A stretch of 64,000 nt of DNA from NCBI RefSeq assembly GCF_021245805.1, contig NZ_JAJJNF010000008.1, positions 1-64,000 of the forward strand, in the 5' to 3' direction. The stretch is from Mangrovimonas futianensis (lineage in GTDB: Bacteria > Bacteroidota > Bacteroidia > Flavobacteriales > Flavobacteriaceae). The first letter of the stretch is position 1. Every line of letters starts with the position of its first letter. The notes under the pieces were generated by a model. The model saw only the letters and a program-made list of their open reading frames with translations. It did no database searches and had not been told where the DNA came from. Both the position numbers and the translations under genes were made by a program. This document shows positions 25,575 to 34,708 of this stretch, one piece after another.

Positions 25575-26182
25575 TCTAGTTCTTTAATGTCTATTTCAAA
25601 TAAATGATCAAACTGTTCAAAAATTGCTGGAACATCTTTTAGTCTGACTGAAATTGTTATTTCGCAATCCAACTCCATTTTTTGATTGGTTACATCTAGG
25701 TTTTTCTCTTTGATAATTCTCATGACTGTATTAATGTTTTTATAGTCACAATGAATCAAAAACAATTTATTAATAGTTCTTGTTACAATATCGGCAACCT
25801 CCAATGCCATTTGAGCTGTGGTTTTATAGGCGTTAATTAATCCGCCAACCCCCAATTTGACCCCTCCAAAATACCTGACGACAATTATAAGGATGTTCGT
25901 TACCTCAAATGATTGAATTTGACCATAAATAGGCATTCCTGCAGAATTATTTGGTTCTCCATCATCATTGGCTCTAAATTGGATATTGGGTTCCTCGGTT
26001 CCTAGTTGGTAAGCATAGCACCAATGTCTAGCGGCATGATGGTCCTTTTTAACTTGTTCCAATAATGTTTTTATTTCTTCTTCAGAAGAAACAGGAAATG
26101 CATAACCAAAAAACTTACTATTCTTGTCTTTAAAAAGAACTTCTTCGGTGGGTTTTAAAATGGTATTGTAGGTATCTTTCAT
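25571..26182 (-). CDS. yigZ: IMPACT/YigZ family protein
   Basis: A 203-residue two-domain protein: an N-terminal UPF0029 domain with HHAARHWCYAYQLG, FRANDDGEPNNSAGMPI and VVRYFGGVKLGVGGLINAYKTTA, and a C-terminal alpha/beta domain. Eukaryotic IMPACT modulates the translation regulator GCN1/GCN2; the bacterial role is unclear. It ends a four-gene minus-strand unit (ribD - HAD - EamA - yigZ) with junctions that overlap or touch, and is convergent with the thioesterase. Confidence 0.93.
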   Translation of the reverse strand: MKDTYNTILKPTEEVLFKDKNSKFFGYAFPVSSEEEIKTLLEQVKKDHHAARHWCYAYQLGTEEPNIQFRANDDGEPNNSAGMPIYGQIQSFEVTNILIIVVRYFGGVKLGVGGLINAYKTTAQMALEVADIVTRTINKLFLIHCDYKNINTVMRIIKEKNLDVTNQKMELDCEITISVRLKDVPAIFEQFDHLFEIDIKELD

Positions 26183-27034
26183 TTAGGCCAAAGTTACCAA
26201 TAAGATAGAAATTATGGCAAGTGAAATACCAATCCAATTTTTTTTTGAGAGATCTTCTTTGAATAATAGGAGTGCTGATAAGGTTGAAAGCATGACAACT
26301 CCTACATTATTAATGGTAAATAGGGTAGAGCTTTCAAAGGTCTCATGATTTAGTGCCTTTAAGAGAAAATAAATAGAGCCATAATTAATAACACCTAGAA
26401 TAAGTCCGCTAAATAAGTTTCTCAATGTAAAGCGCCATTGATTTTTTATCAACAAGTAAATAAAGCCAAGGCTTCCAGCAATAAAGAAAATGGTAGCCGA
26501 AAACATTGGGATTCCGTTTTCTGGAACATAATAGGTTTCTAAATATTTAATGGAAGTATCTATGATACCCGATCCTAGAAACAATATGAAAGGAAGGTTT
26601 AAGCTCCTTTTAGATTTTAAGTTGGTGTTCTTTTTCACCGATGTCCAATAAACTGCAAAAAGAGCGAGGATGATTCCTGAAATTTTTTGTTTGCCCGTAC
26701 CTTCGTTATAAACGATAATACCAAAAATAACGGGAATGATAACGCTCATTTTTGAGGCTACTGATGCCACAGAAACACCGTGGGTTTGGGCAGTTCTCGC
26801 CATGACAAAAAATATAGAAATAAATAGGAAGCCTAAGAATAGAGCGCCTAAAAACCAATCAGACTGAATAGTATTTTTAATAGTTATGGGCTGAGTGTTC
26901 AAAATCATACCTAGTCCACAAGCGGTCACATAGTTAATGACGATGGTATGAAGGGTGCTTATTTGTAACCGATCTATTGTTTTAAAAACAATAAATATTA
27001 GGGTCGAACAAAGAATGCTTAACAGTAGATACAT
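26183..27034 (-). CDS. EamA-family drug/metabolite transporter
   Basis: A 283-residue membrane protein of about ten hydrophobic helices in two halves, as in the DMT superfamily. EamA-like features include VASVASKMSVIIPVIFGIIVYNE at the end of the first half and STLFTINNVGVVMLSTLSALLLFKE at the end of the second. Substrate unknown; its position between a HAD phosphatase and YigZ and downstream of ribD does not single one out. Its ATG touches the HAD gene stop (shared base 27034). Confidence 0.88.
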   Translation of the reverse strand: MYLLLSILCSTLIFIVFKTIDRLQISTLHTIVINYVTACGLGMILNTQPITIKNTIQSDWFLGALFLGFLFISIFFVMARTAQTHGVSVASVASKMSVIIPVIFGIIVYNEGTGKQKISGIILALFAVYWTSVKKNTNLKSKRSLNLPFILFLGSGIIDTSIKYLETYYVPENGIPMFSATIFFIAGSLGFIYLLIKNQWRFTLRNLFSGLILGVINYGSIYFLLKALNHETFESSTLFTINNVGVVMLSTLSALLLFKEDLSKKNWIGISLAIISILLVTLA

Positions 27035-27642
27035 TAAAACAAATGTTGATTAATGTGGAATAAGTCAATAACATCTTCTTTTCCAGGAAGGATGTTCCAA
27101 GAATGAATTCCAACTTTTGATGCACTTTGGGTGTTTTCCTCGGTGTCATCAACAAAAAAGCATGTTTCTGGCGTTAAATTATTTTGCTCCAAAACGAACT
27201 CATATATATCTTCATTAGGTTTTCTTAATTGGATTTCATGGGACAGGTAAAATTGATCAAACTGCTCTTTAAATTCTGGGTAGAAGCTAACATTGTTTTC
27301 TATCCAATTAATGTGCATATCATTAGTGTTACTTAATAATATTAATTGGTAATCTCCTTTAGTTTTGAGTTCTTTAAGGAAGTCCAATCTATATTTTGGG
27401 AAGTCAAGGAGGATGGAGTTCCATATTTCTTGTAAGGTATCTTGGCTAATATTTGGGAACCACGATTGATAGGATGACAGTAATTGAGCTGTAGTGGCTT
27501 GACCTATTTCATAGCGAATATTGAGATCTGTCATTTCTTGAGTTAAATTGGTCACTCCCAATTTAGCTAGCCCATCATTCGTTGCTTTTTTATTAAGGTT
27601 AATGAAAACGTCTCCGAAATCAAAAATCAATGTTTTAATCAT
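27034..27642 (-). CDS. HAD-superfamily phosphatase
   Basis: A 202-residue HAD hydrolase of subfamily IA. Motif I is IFDFGDVFIN (nucleophile Asp8, followed by Asp12 two residues past the usual DxD spacing), motif II LLSNTND near residue 98, Lys in motif III (LRKPNEDIYEF), and motif IV FFVDDTEEN near residue 165. The spacing DFGDV is usual in the YihX/alpha-D-glucose-1-phosphatase branch. A flavin-precursor phosphatase role is possible because it follows ribD with an eight-base overlap, but this is inference. Confidence 0.87.
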   Translation of the reverse strand: MIKTLIFDFGDVFINLNKKATNDGLAKLGVTNLTQEMTDLNIRYEIGQATTAQLLSSYQSWFPNISQDTLQEIWNSILLDFPKYRLDFLKELKTKGDYQLILLSNTNDMHINWIENNVSFYPEFKEQFDQFYLSHEIQLRKPNEDIYEFVLEQNNLTPETCFFVDDTEENTQSASKVGIHSWNILPGKEDVIDLFHINQHLF

Positions 27643-28639
27643 TGTTGAAAATCTTTAAAGTATCTCCCAAAATCTTGTGTTCCGAAATTAAACTTCCAGT
27701 AAATTGAGGTGCCAATGTACCATTTACAAAAGAATTTTGACCGATGAATATTCTAGCTTCATCCCAAAGACCTTCATCTAAAAACATTTGTAAGGTCTTA
27801 CTGCCTCCTTCTATGATGATAGATTGAATTTCTTTTTGGAATAATAGTTGAGCTAATTGCTCAATAGGTTTTTTATTAAAGTCAATGTCTTTGTCAGACA
27901 CTATAATTGTGTTGGCTTCATTATTAAAGATATCAAATGACTTTTCAAGGCTGTTAAACTTGTCCAAAACAACCCTTATGGGATTTAATCCCTTCCAATC
28001 TCTGGCTGTTAAACTCGGGTTATCTTCAATAACAGTATTGTAACCTACTAGAATGGCATGTTCCTCAGTTCGCCATTTGTGCACTAATTGTCTGGAGTAT
28101 GAGTTGGTAATCCAAACAGGTTTTTTTTCATCCTTTTCGCTTGGAGATAGGAATCCATCGGCACTTTGCGCCCATTTTAATATAATATAAGGTCTTTGCT
28201 TGTTATGAAAAGTAAAAAAGCGTTTGTGGTGTTCTTGACATTCTTTTTCCAAAACACCAACAACCACATCACAGCCAGCACGCATCAATTTTTCAATGCC
28301 CTTTCCAGCAACTTTACTATGTGTGTCAATGGTGCCAATGACCACTTGGGGAATTCCTTTATCAATAATCAAATCACTACACGGTGGCGTTTTTCCAAAA
28401 TGACTACAGGGCTCTAAAGTGACATATAATGTAGATTCTTTAAGTAAGGATTCATCTTTTACTGAATTGATAGCATTCACTTCGGCATGGGGACCTCCAA
28501 AAGGACTTGTAAATCCTTTACCTATTACTTGGTCGTTCCTTACAATGACGCATCCCACCATAGGGTTTGGCCGTGTGGTGCCTAAACCATTTTTGGCTAT
28601 TTCAATGCACCTATTTATGTATTTTTCGTGTATCTTCAT
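27635..28639 (-). CDS. ribD: Riboflavin biosynthesis deaminase/reductase RibD
   Basis: Bifunctional: deaminates and then reduces the pyrimidine intermediate of riboflavin synthesis. The 334 residues have an N-terminal deaminase with zinc ligands in GPHAEVNAI and PCSHFGKTPPCSDLI, and a C-terminal reductase (about 150-334) with LKWAQSADGFL, SRQLVHKWRTEEHAILVGYNTVIEDNPSLTAR split across two conserved blocks, and IIEGGSKTLQMFL near residue 285. A TTG six bases upstream opens the frame, but ATG 28639 is used by comparison with the family. No FMN riboswitch is visible in the 34-base gap to the divergent gene. Confidence 0.95.
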   Translation of the reverse strand: MKIHEKYINRCIEIAKNGLGTTRPNPMVGCVIVRNDQVIGKGFTSPFGGPHAEVNAINSVKDESLLKESTLYVTLEPCSHFGKTPPCSDLIIDKGIPQVVIGTIDTHSKVAGKGIEKLMRAGCDVVVGVLEKECQEHHKRFFTFHNKQRPYIILKWAQSADGFLSPSEKDEKKPVWITNSYSRQLVHKWRTEEHAILVGYNTVIEDNPSLTARDWKGLNPIRVVLDKFNSLEKSFDIFNNEANTIIVSDKDIDFNKKPIEQLAQLLFQKEIQSIIIEGGSKTLQMFLDEGLWDEARIFIGQNSFVNGTLAPQFTGSLISEHKILGDTLKIFNND

Positions 28640-28673
28640 CCCCAATTTGTGAAGGTAAAAATACTATTTTAAA

Positions 28674-29165
28674 GTGAGTGACAACAACATTCTTATTAGG
28701 GAAATAGAACCTCAGGATAATGCTCAAATGGAACAAGTTATAAGAGCAGCATTTCCAGAGTTTGACATACCATTAACTGGAACAGCTTATGAAGATGTAG
28801 AAACCACTCAAATGTATGAGTCTTACCAAGGTGAGAGAGAGGTGTATTTTGTGTTGGTGGATGGAGATAAGGTTCTGGGTGGTGCAGGAATCAAACAATT
28901 GAAGAATTTTGATTTGTCTATTTGCGAACTTCAAAAAATGTACTTTTTACCAGAAGCAAGAGGAAAGGGATTGGGAAAGAAATTATTTCAGAAATGTTTG
29001 GATCAGGCTAAGGCTTTTGGTTTTGAGAAATGTTATTTGGAATCGGCTTCTCAGCTCAAGGCGGCTATTCATATTTATGAATTGTATGGATTTAAACATT
29101 TGGAGGGACCATTAGGTGGAACAGGGCATTATTCATGTGGCATTTGGATGATTAAGGAGTTATGA
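28674..29165 (+). CDS. GNAT N-acetyltransferase
   Basis: A 163-residue acetyltransferase. The acetyl-CoA motif is LQKMYFLPEARGKGLGKKLFQKCLDQA at about 80-104, preceded by the strand YFVLVDGDKVLGGAGI and followed by CYLESASQLKAAIHIYELYGF, typical of the GNAT fold. The start codon is GTG 28674. Its stop overlaps prmC by four bases (ATGA), so the two are translated together; a role in ribosome or release-factor modification would fit that company but is unproven. Confidence 0.88.
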   Translation: MSDNNILIREIEPQDNAQMEQVIRAAFPEFDIPLTGTAYEDVETTQMYESYQGEREVYFVLVDGDKVLGGAGIKQLKNFDLSICELQKMYFLPEARGKGLGKKLFQKCLDQAKAFGFEKCYLESASQLKAAIHIYELYGFKHLEGPLGGTGHYSCGIWMIKEL

Positions 29166-30028
29166 TTTTAAAGGAAATCCAACAAAAATTCCATCAAGAA
29201 TTGGATGCTATATTTGGTTCAGAGGAAGTAGAAAGCTTCTTTTTTTTGGTGCTTGACCACTATTTAAATAAAAGAAGAATTGATCTAGCCTTAAATCCAG
29301 AGCTTGAAGTTTCAATTGAGGAGAATCAGAAATTTGAGGATGTTTTAGAAAGGTTGAAATTGGAAGAGCCCATACAATATATATTGGGTGAGACTGAATT
29401 TTACGGATTGACTTTTCATGTTAATAAATTTACTTTAATTCCGCGACCTGAAACAGAGGAATTGGTTAATTGGATTCAAGAGGATTTAAAAAACAGGAAG
29501 GATCCATTAAAAATATTGGATATAGGAACAGGGTCAGGCTGCATTCCGGTTTCTTTGGCTAAAAATTTTACAAATGCCGAAGTCTTTGCTCTGGATATTT
29601 CACAAGAAGCTTTAGAGGTTGCTAAAAAAAATGCACAGAATAATTCTGCCAAAGTCCATTTTTTAAGAGGCGACATTCTCAATTATGAATCCTTGTTACA
29701 AGATGGTAGATTGATAAGAGAGTTTGATGTCATTGTTTCCAATCCACCATATGTTAGGAATTTGGAAAAGCACGAAATAAAGAACAATGTGTTGGAGTTT
29801 GAACCTCATCTGGCCTTATTTGTTGAGGATGATGACCCGTTGGTGTTTTATAGAAAGATTGCCCAATTTGCTGTTGAAAACTTAAAAGAAGGTGGCTCTC
29901 TTTATTTTGAAATTAATCAATACCTTGGAGAGGAAATGGAGAGTTTAATGACTCAATTTCAATTTCGTGAAATAGAATTGAAACAAGATATGTTTGGGAA
30001 TCAAAGAATGATAAAGGGATTAAAATAA
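29162..30028 (+). CDS. prmC: Release factor glutamine methyltransferase PrmC (HemK)
   Basis: Methylates the Gln of the GGQ motif in release factors RF1 and RF2 at N5. The 288 residues have a helical N-terminal domain and a Rossmann methyltransferase with motif I ILDIGTGSGCIPVSLA near residue 115 and the substrate-binding NPPY at 194-197. The segment PIQYILGETEFYGLTF is also typical of PrmC. It is second of a three-gene unit ending in ligA, three bases apart. Confidence 0.96.
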   Translation: MILKEIQQKFHQELDAIFGSEEVESFFFLVLDHYLNKRRIDLALNPELEVSIEENQKFEDVLERLKLEEPIQYILGETEFYGLTFHVNKFTLIPRPETEELVNWIQEDLKNRKDPLKILDIGTGSGCIPVSLAKNFTNAEVFALDISQEALEVAKKNAQNNSAKVHFLRGDILNYESLLQDGRLIREFDVIVSNPPYVRNLEKHEIKNNVLEFEPHLALFVEDDDPLVFYRKIAQFAVENLKEGGSLYFEINQYLGEEMESLMTQFQFREIELKQDMFGNQRMIKGLK

Positions 30029-30030
30029 GA

Positions 30031-32025
30031 ATGGAAATAAAAAAGAAAATCGACCAATTAAGAGAGGAGTTACGTCAGCATAATTATAACTATTATGTGC
30101 TAGATCAACCCACAATCAGTGATTTTGATTTCGATATGAAATTGAAGGAGTTACAAGATTTGGAAGCGCAATATCCTGAGTTTTATGATGCCAATTCACC
30201 TTCACAAAGGGTTGGTGGTGAGGTGACCAAAAATTTTCAAACGGTTGCTCATGAAAGCCGCATGTATTCTTTGGATAATTCCTATTCCAAAGAAGATTTA
30301 GAGGACTGGGAAAAGCGAATCATGAAGCTGGTTGATGGTCAAATTGAATATACATGCGAGCTTAAATATGATGGCGCTTCTATGAATATGACGTATGAAA
30401 ATGGTAGATTGGTAAGAGCTGTAACACGAGGAGATGGATTCCAAGGTGATGATGTAACGGCCAATGTAAAAACCATCAAATCTGTTCCTTTACAGTTGCG
30501 AGGAGATTATCCAGATAAGTTTGAAATTCGTGGTGAAATTATTTTGCCTATAGAAGGGTTTCGGAAAATGAATGAGGAGCGAGTTGAATTAGGAGAGGAA
30601 CCTTACAGAAATCCCAGAAATACCGCATCAGGCAGTTTAAAATTGCAGGATAGCGCTGAGGTTGCCAAACGACCCTTGGAATGTTTGTTATATAGTTTAA
30701 AAGGAGATCAACTTGGGGTAGATAATCAATTTGACAGCCTTGAAAAAGCGAGACAATGGGGTTTTAAGGTTCCCAAAGAAGCTAAATTGGCAAAGTCAAC
30801 TGACGAGGTGCTGGACTATATTAATTATTGGGCTGAGCACCGATTTGAGCTACCTTATGAAATTGATGGTGTTGTAATTAAGGTTAACAATTTCTATCAA
30901 CAAGAGGAACTGGGATATACTGCCAAAGCGCCAAGGTGGGCCATGGCATACAAATTTAAAGCAGAACAAGTTTCTACAAGATTAAATAGTATTTCTTATC
31001 AGGTTGGAAGAACAGGAGCTATAACTCCGGTGGCCAATTTGGAACCTGTTGAGTTGGCTGGAACGACTGTAAAAAGAGCCTCGTTGCACAATGCTGATCA
31101 AATTGCAAAATTGGACGTACGAGTAGGAGATGAGGTATTTGTTGAAAAAGGAGGTGAAATCATACCGAAGATTATTGCTGTAGATTTTGATAAGCGTCCA
31201 GAAAATTCTGAATTAACACTATACATTACTCATTGTCCAGAGTGTGGTACAGAATTGGTGAGAAAGGAAGGAGAAGCGCAACACTATTGTCCAAACTATA
31301 ATGGTTGTAAACCTCAAATCATTGGACGAATTCAGCATTTCATTTCAAGAAAGGCCATGGATATTGAAGGATTGGGAGGAGAAACCGTTGCCTTACTTGT
31401 AAATGCTGGTTTAATAGAGAATTATTCAGATTTATATGAACTTACTGTAGAGCAAGTCATTCCATTAGAACGGATGGCACAAAAAAGTGCCGAAAATCTA
31501 GTTAAAGGTATTGAAGCTTCTAAACAAATACCCTTTGAAAGAGTCCTATATGCTTTAGGTATAAGATATGTTGGTGAAACGGTCGCAAAGAAATTGGCAA
31601 AGCATTACAAAAGTGTAGATAATTTATCAAACGCCTCTCAGGATGATTTGGTAAATGTTGATGAGATTGGAGTAAAAATTGCCGAAAGTGTTATAGAGTT
31701 TTTTGATTCCGAAGAAAATAACCATATCATTGAAAGATTAAAAGGTTTTGGAGTTCAATTGGAAATGTCCTCTGAGTCTTTAGCGAATCAAACCAATTTA
31801 TTGGAAGGTCAAATTTTTGTAGTTTCCGGTGTCTTTGAACAAGTAAGTAGGACAGAATTAAAAAAGCTGATAGAAGACAATGGGGGGAAAGTGTCCTCCT
31901 CTATTTCGTCCAAAACAAATTATGTGGTTGCCGGTGATAAAATGGGACCAAGTAAAAGAGAGAAAGCAGAAAAATTAGGTGTTACTATATTGAATGAAAA
32001 TGAATTCTTACAAAAAGTTCGATAA
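30031..32025 (+). CDS. ligA: NAD+-dependent DNA ligase
   Basis: Seals nicks in replication and repair using NAD+. The 664 residues hold all LigA parts: domain Ia, the adenylation domain with nucleophile Lys112 in CELKYDGASMN, the OB fold, a zinc finger with cysteines in CPECG and CPNYNGC, helix-hairpin-helix repeats, and a C-terminal BRCT domain (QIFVVSGVFEQ onward). Length is normal. It follows prmC by two bases and is the last gene of its operon. Confidence 0.98.
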   Translation: MEIKKKIDQLREELRQHNYNYYVLDQPTISDFDFDMKLKELQDLEAQYPEFYDANSPSQRVGGEVTKNFQTVAHESRMYSLDNSYSKEDLEDWEKRIMKLVDGQIEYTCELKYDGASMNMTYENGRLVRAVTRGDGFQGDDVTANVKTIKSVPLQLRGDYPDKFEIRGEIILPIEGFRKMNEERVELGEEPYRNPRNTASGSLKLQDSAEVAKRPLECLLYSLKGDQLGVDNQFDSLEKARQWGFKVPKEAKLAKSTDEVLDYINYWAEHRFELPYEIDGVVIKVNNFYQQEELGYTAKAPRWAMAYKFKAEQVSTRLNSISYQVGRTGAITPVANLEPVELAGTTVKRASLHNADQIAKLDVRVGDEVFVEKGGEIIPKIIAVDFDKRPENSELTLYITHCPECGTELVRKEGEAQHYCPNYNGCKPQIIGRIQHFISRKAMDIEGLGGETVALLVNAGLIENYSDLYELTVEQVIPLERMAQKSAENLVKGIEASKQIPFERVLYALGIRYVGETVAKKLAKHYKSVDNLSNASQDDLVNVDEIGVKIAESVIEFFDSEENNHIIERLKGFGVQLEMSSESLANQTNLLEGQIFVVSGVFEQVSRTELKKLIEDNGGKVSSSISSKTNYVVAGDKMGPSKREKAEKLGVTILNENEFLQKVR

Positions 32026-32081
32026 AAAACATTAATAATCGACAAAATATCTTTTTTTATCGATTAATTACATTTTTTGTA

Positions 32082-32089
32082 TATATTTG
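32082..32089 (+). promoter_or_regulatory. -7 box TATATTTG before the first YhhN-like gene
   Basis: TATATTTG ends 22 bases before the ATG at 32112 and fits TAnnTTTG. It suggests that the membrane protein gene is transcribed separately from ligA. No -33 TTG at the right spacing. Confidence 0.45.
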
Positions 32090-32111
32090 TTTTTGCTAAC
32101 CAAAGAGCTTT

Positions 32112-32855
32112 ATGAACAGATCAAATATTTTAGGAGGTTTGATATTCATTTTGTTACTGCTATTTATTTTTTTAGAAATAAATCAGCAGGAGTTTTGGGC
32201 GCTTTCTATTAAGTCTTTTATAGTACCTGTTATAACTTTTGCTTATTTATCTCACCCAGTAAAAAAATCGAAATATTTCACCAGGTTTTTAGTCCTTTAC
32301 ACTATTTCAGAATTGACAGGGGCCTTTGAGTTTTTGATAGCTTCTGATGTGATTTATGATGTGTATTATTATGTTGGGAATCTTCTATATTTTGCCGCTT
32401 ATAGTTTGCTATTGTATGATATTTATAGAGGTATTAACCTTAAAGAAGTCTTTCGAACCTACAAGGCTCATCTTATAGTTTTATCTCTTTTAAACGTCTA
32501 TATTATTTATACACTTATAAATATTGCTTTCCCTATGAGCAGTTTAGTTGATGCTCCAAAATCTAATTTGTATAAATTGGTATTGGAGTTCGGCCTCAAT
32601 TTAGTGGTATTATTACTACTGACATTTTCACTAATTGGCTATTTATACAAGGATAACAAAAAGGCACTTTTGTTATTTTTTGGTTCCCTATCCATTGTAT
32701 TCTCTGAGGTAATTATAATCGCATATTATTACATTTCTGAAAAAAATGTATTAAATATTGCTTCGACTATTTTGTTCACTATGGCATTTCTTTTTTACTA
32801 CAAATATTCCTTAACTCCTGATGAGGATCGAAGTATTTTTGCAGTCAAATCTTAA
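32112..32855 (+). CDS. Multi-spanning membrane protein, YhhN/TMEM86-like, first of a tandem pair
   Basis: A 247-residue protein of about eight hydrophobic helices with little else. It resembles the next gene in length, helix pattern and the LxIKSFIVPVITFAYL segment, which corresponds to the KPL motif of YhhN/lysoplasmalogenase proteins. The conserved Gly-Asp of that family is replaced by Thr-Gly (SELTGAF), so it may lack the activity. Function is not established; the family link is weak and rests on the pattern shared with its neighbour. Confidence 0.6.
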   Translation: MNRSNILGGLIFILLLLFIFLEINQQEFWALSIKSFIVPVITFAYLSHPVKKSKYFTRFLVLYTISELTGAFEFLIASDVIYDVYYYVGNLLYFAAYSLLLYDIYRGINLKEVFRTYKAHLIVLSLLNVYIIYTLINIAFPMSSLVDAPKSNLYKLVLEFGLNLVVLLLLTFSLIGYLYKDNKKALLLFFGSLSIVFSEVIIIAYYYISEKNVLNIASTILFTMAFLFYYKYSLTPDEDRSIFAVKS

Positions 32856-32980
32856 TTAAAGACAGCAATAAACGTTCTTTTTATTGCTATTAAATCAAGT
32901 AAATAGTCTTTTTCTTACTTTATAATTAAAAAATTAACATTTTATTCGGTAAAGTGTATTTTTAATAGGATGAAATAACA

Positions 32981-32988
32981 TATATTTG
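32981..32988 (+). promoter_or_regulatory. -7 box TATATTTG before the second YhhN-like gene
   Basis: TATATTTG lies 25 bases before the ATG at 33014 and fits TAnnTTTG, in the same arrangement as upstream of the first paralogue. The two genes are therefore probably transcribed independently. Confidence 0.45.
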
Positions 32989-33013
32989 TAGCGCCCACTT
33001 ATACTAACCTACT

Positions 33014-33799
33014 ATGAATGAATGGCTAAAGATTAGTTATAATAGAATCTTTGTATGTGTTCTATTTGTGCTTATCGTTGCGAATGTTGTAGCTACAATA
33101 AGCGAAAATGAAATTCTTTTAAAAATTACTAAACCCTTATTTGTTCCGGTGTTTTTGATGTATTATCTTATCAAGAACAAACATATAGGTACTGCCTTTG
33201 TCGCATTTTTACTTACCTCTTTTTTAGGAGACTTTTCATCCATTTTTATTTCCGATGGGAACCTTCATAAATTATCTAACTTATTTTACTTCATTAGTTA
33301 TCTGAGTTTGTTAATCTTAATCTCAACTAAGATTAAAAAAATAACCATAGACAAAGTGATAGGTCTTTATTTTGTATTAGTGGTTTCAATCAACAGCTAT
33401 TTTCTCTATGAGCTATTTGGAATTTTAAGGATTCAAATTCCAGATCAAGTAGAACTTGGTTTTTTTGTGGCTAAAAGTTTAGCTCTTTTATTGTTGGCAT
33501 TTACCTCTTTCGTGGTTTACTTGAACTCAGATTCAAAACCATCCATCATATTTTTAATGGCGGCCATTTGCTTTGGATTTGCAGATATATTGTATTATGT
33601 GAGTAACTATTATATATATAGTTGGAGTTTTGTTATGCTTGATAGGGTTTTACATGTATTTGGCCTGTTCTTTCTGTTTAACTATATGATTGGTTTCAAT
33701 CGGAAATTGAAGAAAGATATTGTGGAGGCTAGGTTGCAAACTACATCATCACAAACCCGAGACCCTTTTCTGGAAAAGTCCTATTTAGACCACTATTGA
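33014..33799 (+). CDS. Multi-spanning membrane protein, YhhN (lysoplasmalogenase-like) family
   Basis: A 261-residue protein with about eight transmembrane helices. The segments ITKPLFVPVFLMYYLI and FLLTSFLGDFSSIF match the two conserved blocks of YhhN/TMEM86 proteins (KPL..., LLGD...), whose animal members hydrolyse the vinyl-ether of lysoplasmalogens. The Gly-Asp is kept here but lost in the paralogue upstream. The last residues are charged and cytoplasmic. The 3' end overlaps the convergent phosphatase gene by 15 bases. Enzyme activity is inferred from family only. Confidence 0.65.
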   Translation: MNEWLKISYNRIFVCVLFVLIVANVVATISENEILLKITKPLFVPVFLMYYLIKNKHIGTAFVAFLLTSFLGDFSSIFISDGNLHKLSNLFYFISYLSLLILISTKIKKITIDKVIGLYFVLVVSINSYFLYELFGILRIQIPDQVELGFFVAKSLALLLLAFTSFVVYLNSDSKPSIIFLMAAICFGFADILYYVSNYYIYSWSFVMLDRVLHVFGLFFLFNYMIGFNRKLKKDIVEARLQTTSSQTRDPFLEKSYLDHY

Positions 33800-34699
33800 T
33801 TTACCTTCGGCAATTTTATTTTTGTCTGAATCAAAATAGAAATCTATTTTACCCAAATTAATACCGTAACAACCCACTTGGTTTACCAACATGTTTTGGT
33901 CTTCTATGTTTTTAACAACCGTTGGTTTAGGCAGGAAGGTATGAGTGTGTCCGCCAATAATTAAATCTATATTTTTGGTTTTTTTGGCAACCGTAAGATC
34001 ACTAGGAATGAAATCATGGTTGTAATGATATCCTAAGTGAGATAAGCAAATAACAAGGTCGCATTTTTCATTTTCCTTTAAAACACGGCTCATTTCTTGA
34101 GCAGTTTCTATAGGGTCTAAATATTCGGTTTCTTTGTACATGGCCTTGTCTACCAATCCTTCCAGCTTGATTCCTAACCCAAAGACACCTATTTTAATAC
34201 CTTCTTTTACAAAAACTTGATAAGGTTTGACATGGGTATCCATAATCGTGTTTTTGAAATTGTAATTGGCAGATAAGAATTGAAAGCTCGCATGAGGGAG
34301 TTGAGCATATAGTCCATCAATACCGTTGTCAAAATCATGATTCCCTATAGTGGCTGCATCATATTTCATTTTGCTCATAAGCTTAAATTCCAATTCGCCA
34401 CCATAATAGTTAAAATAGGGAGTTCCCTGAAAGATATCACCGGCATCCAGAAGTAAAGTATTGGGATTTTCCTTTCTAATGGTATCTATCAGACTGGCTC
34501 TTCGGGCTACGCCTCCTTTATTAGGATTTTGTCCGTCTTCTGGCCCAAAGGGATCAATATGGCTATGAACATCATTGGTGTGTAATATGGTGATTTTAGT
34601 CGTTTTTTGACCTAGACTAAAAGATTGTAAACCCAAACTTCCAAGGGAAATAAAAGCTGTTGCAGCCGTAGCTCTATTTAAAAAATCTCTTCTTTTCAT
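33785..34699 (-). CDS. Metallophosphatase: catalytic half of a split 5'-nucleotidase, Tat-exported
   Basis: A 304-residue calcineurin-like phosphoesterase corresponding to the N-terminal domain of UshA-type 5'-nucleotidases. The twin-arginine signal MKRRDFLNRATAA (R3-R4) points to folded export. Dimetal ligands are all visible: D and H in LHTNDVHSH, D in LDAGDIFQG, N and H in GNHDFD, H in LSHLGYHY, and both H in GGHTHTF. It lacks the C-terminal nucleotide-binding domain, which is encoded by the gene just upstream on the same strand, nine bases away. The two probably assemble in the periplasm. Confidence 0.9.
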   Translation of the reverse strand: MKRRDFLNRATAATAFISLGSLGLQSFSLGQKTTKITILHTNDVHSHIDPFGPEDGQNPNKGGVARRASLIDTIRKENPNTLLLDAGDIFQGTPYFNYYGGELEFKLMSKMKYDAATIGNHDFDNGIDGLYAQLPHASFQFLSANYNFKNTIMDTHVKPYQVFVKEGIKIGVFGLGIKLEGLVDKAMYKETEYLDPIETAQEMSRVLKENEKCDLVICLSHLGYHYNHDFIPSDLTVAKKTKNIDLIIGGHTHTFLPKPTVVKNIEDQNMLVNQVGCYGINLGKIDFYFDSDKNKIAEGKSIVV

Positions 34700-34708
34700 A
34701 TCCTATCC

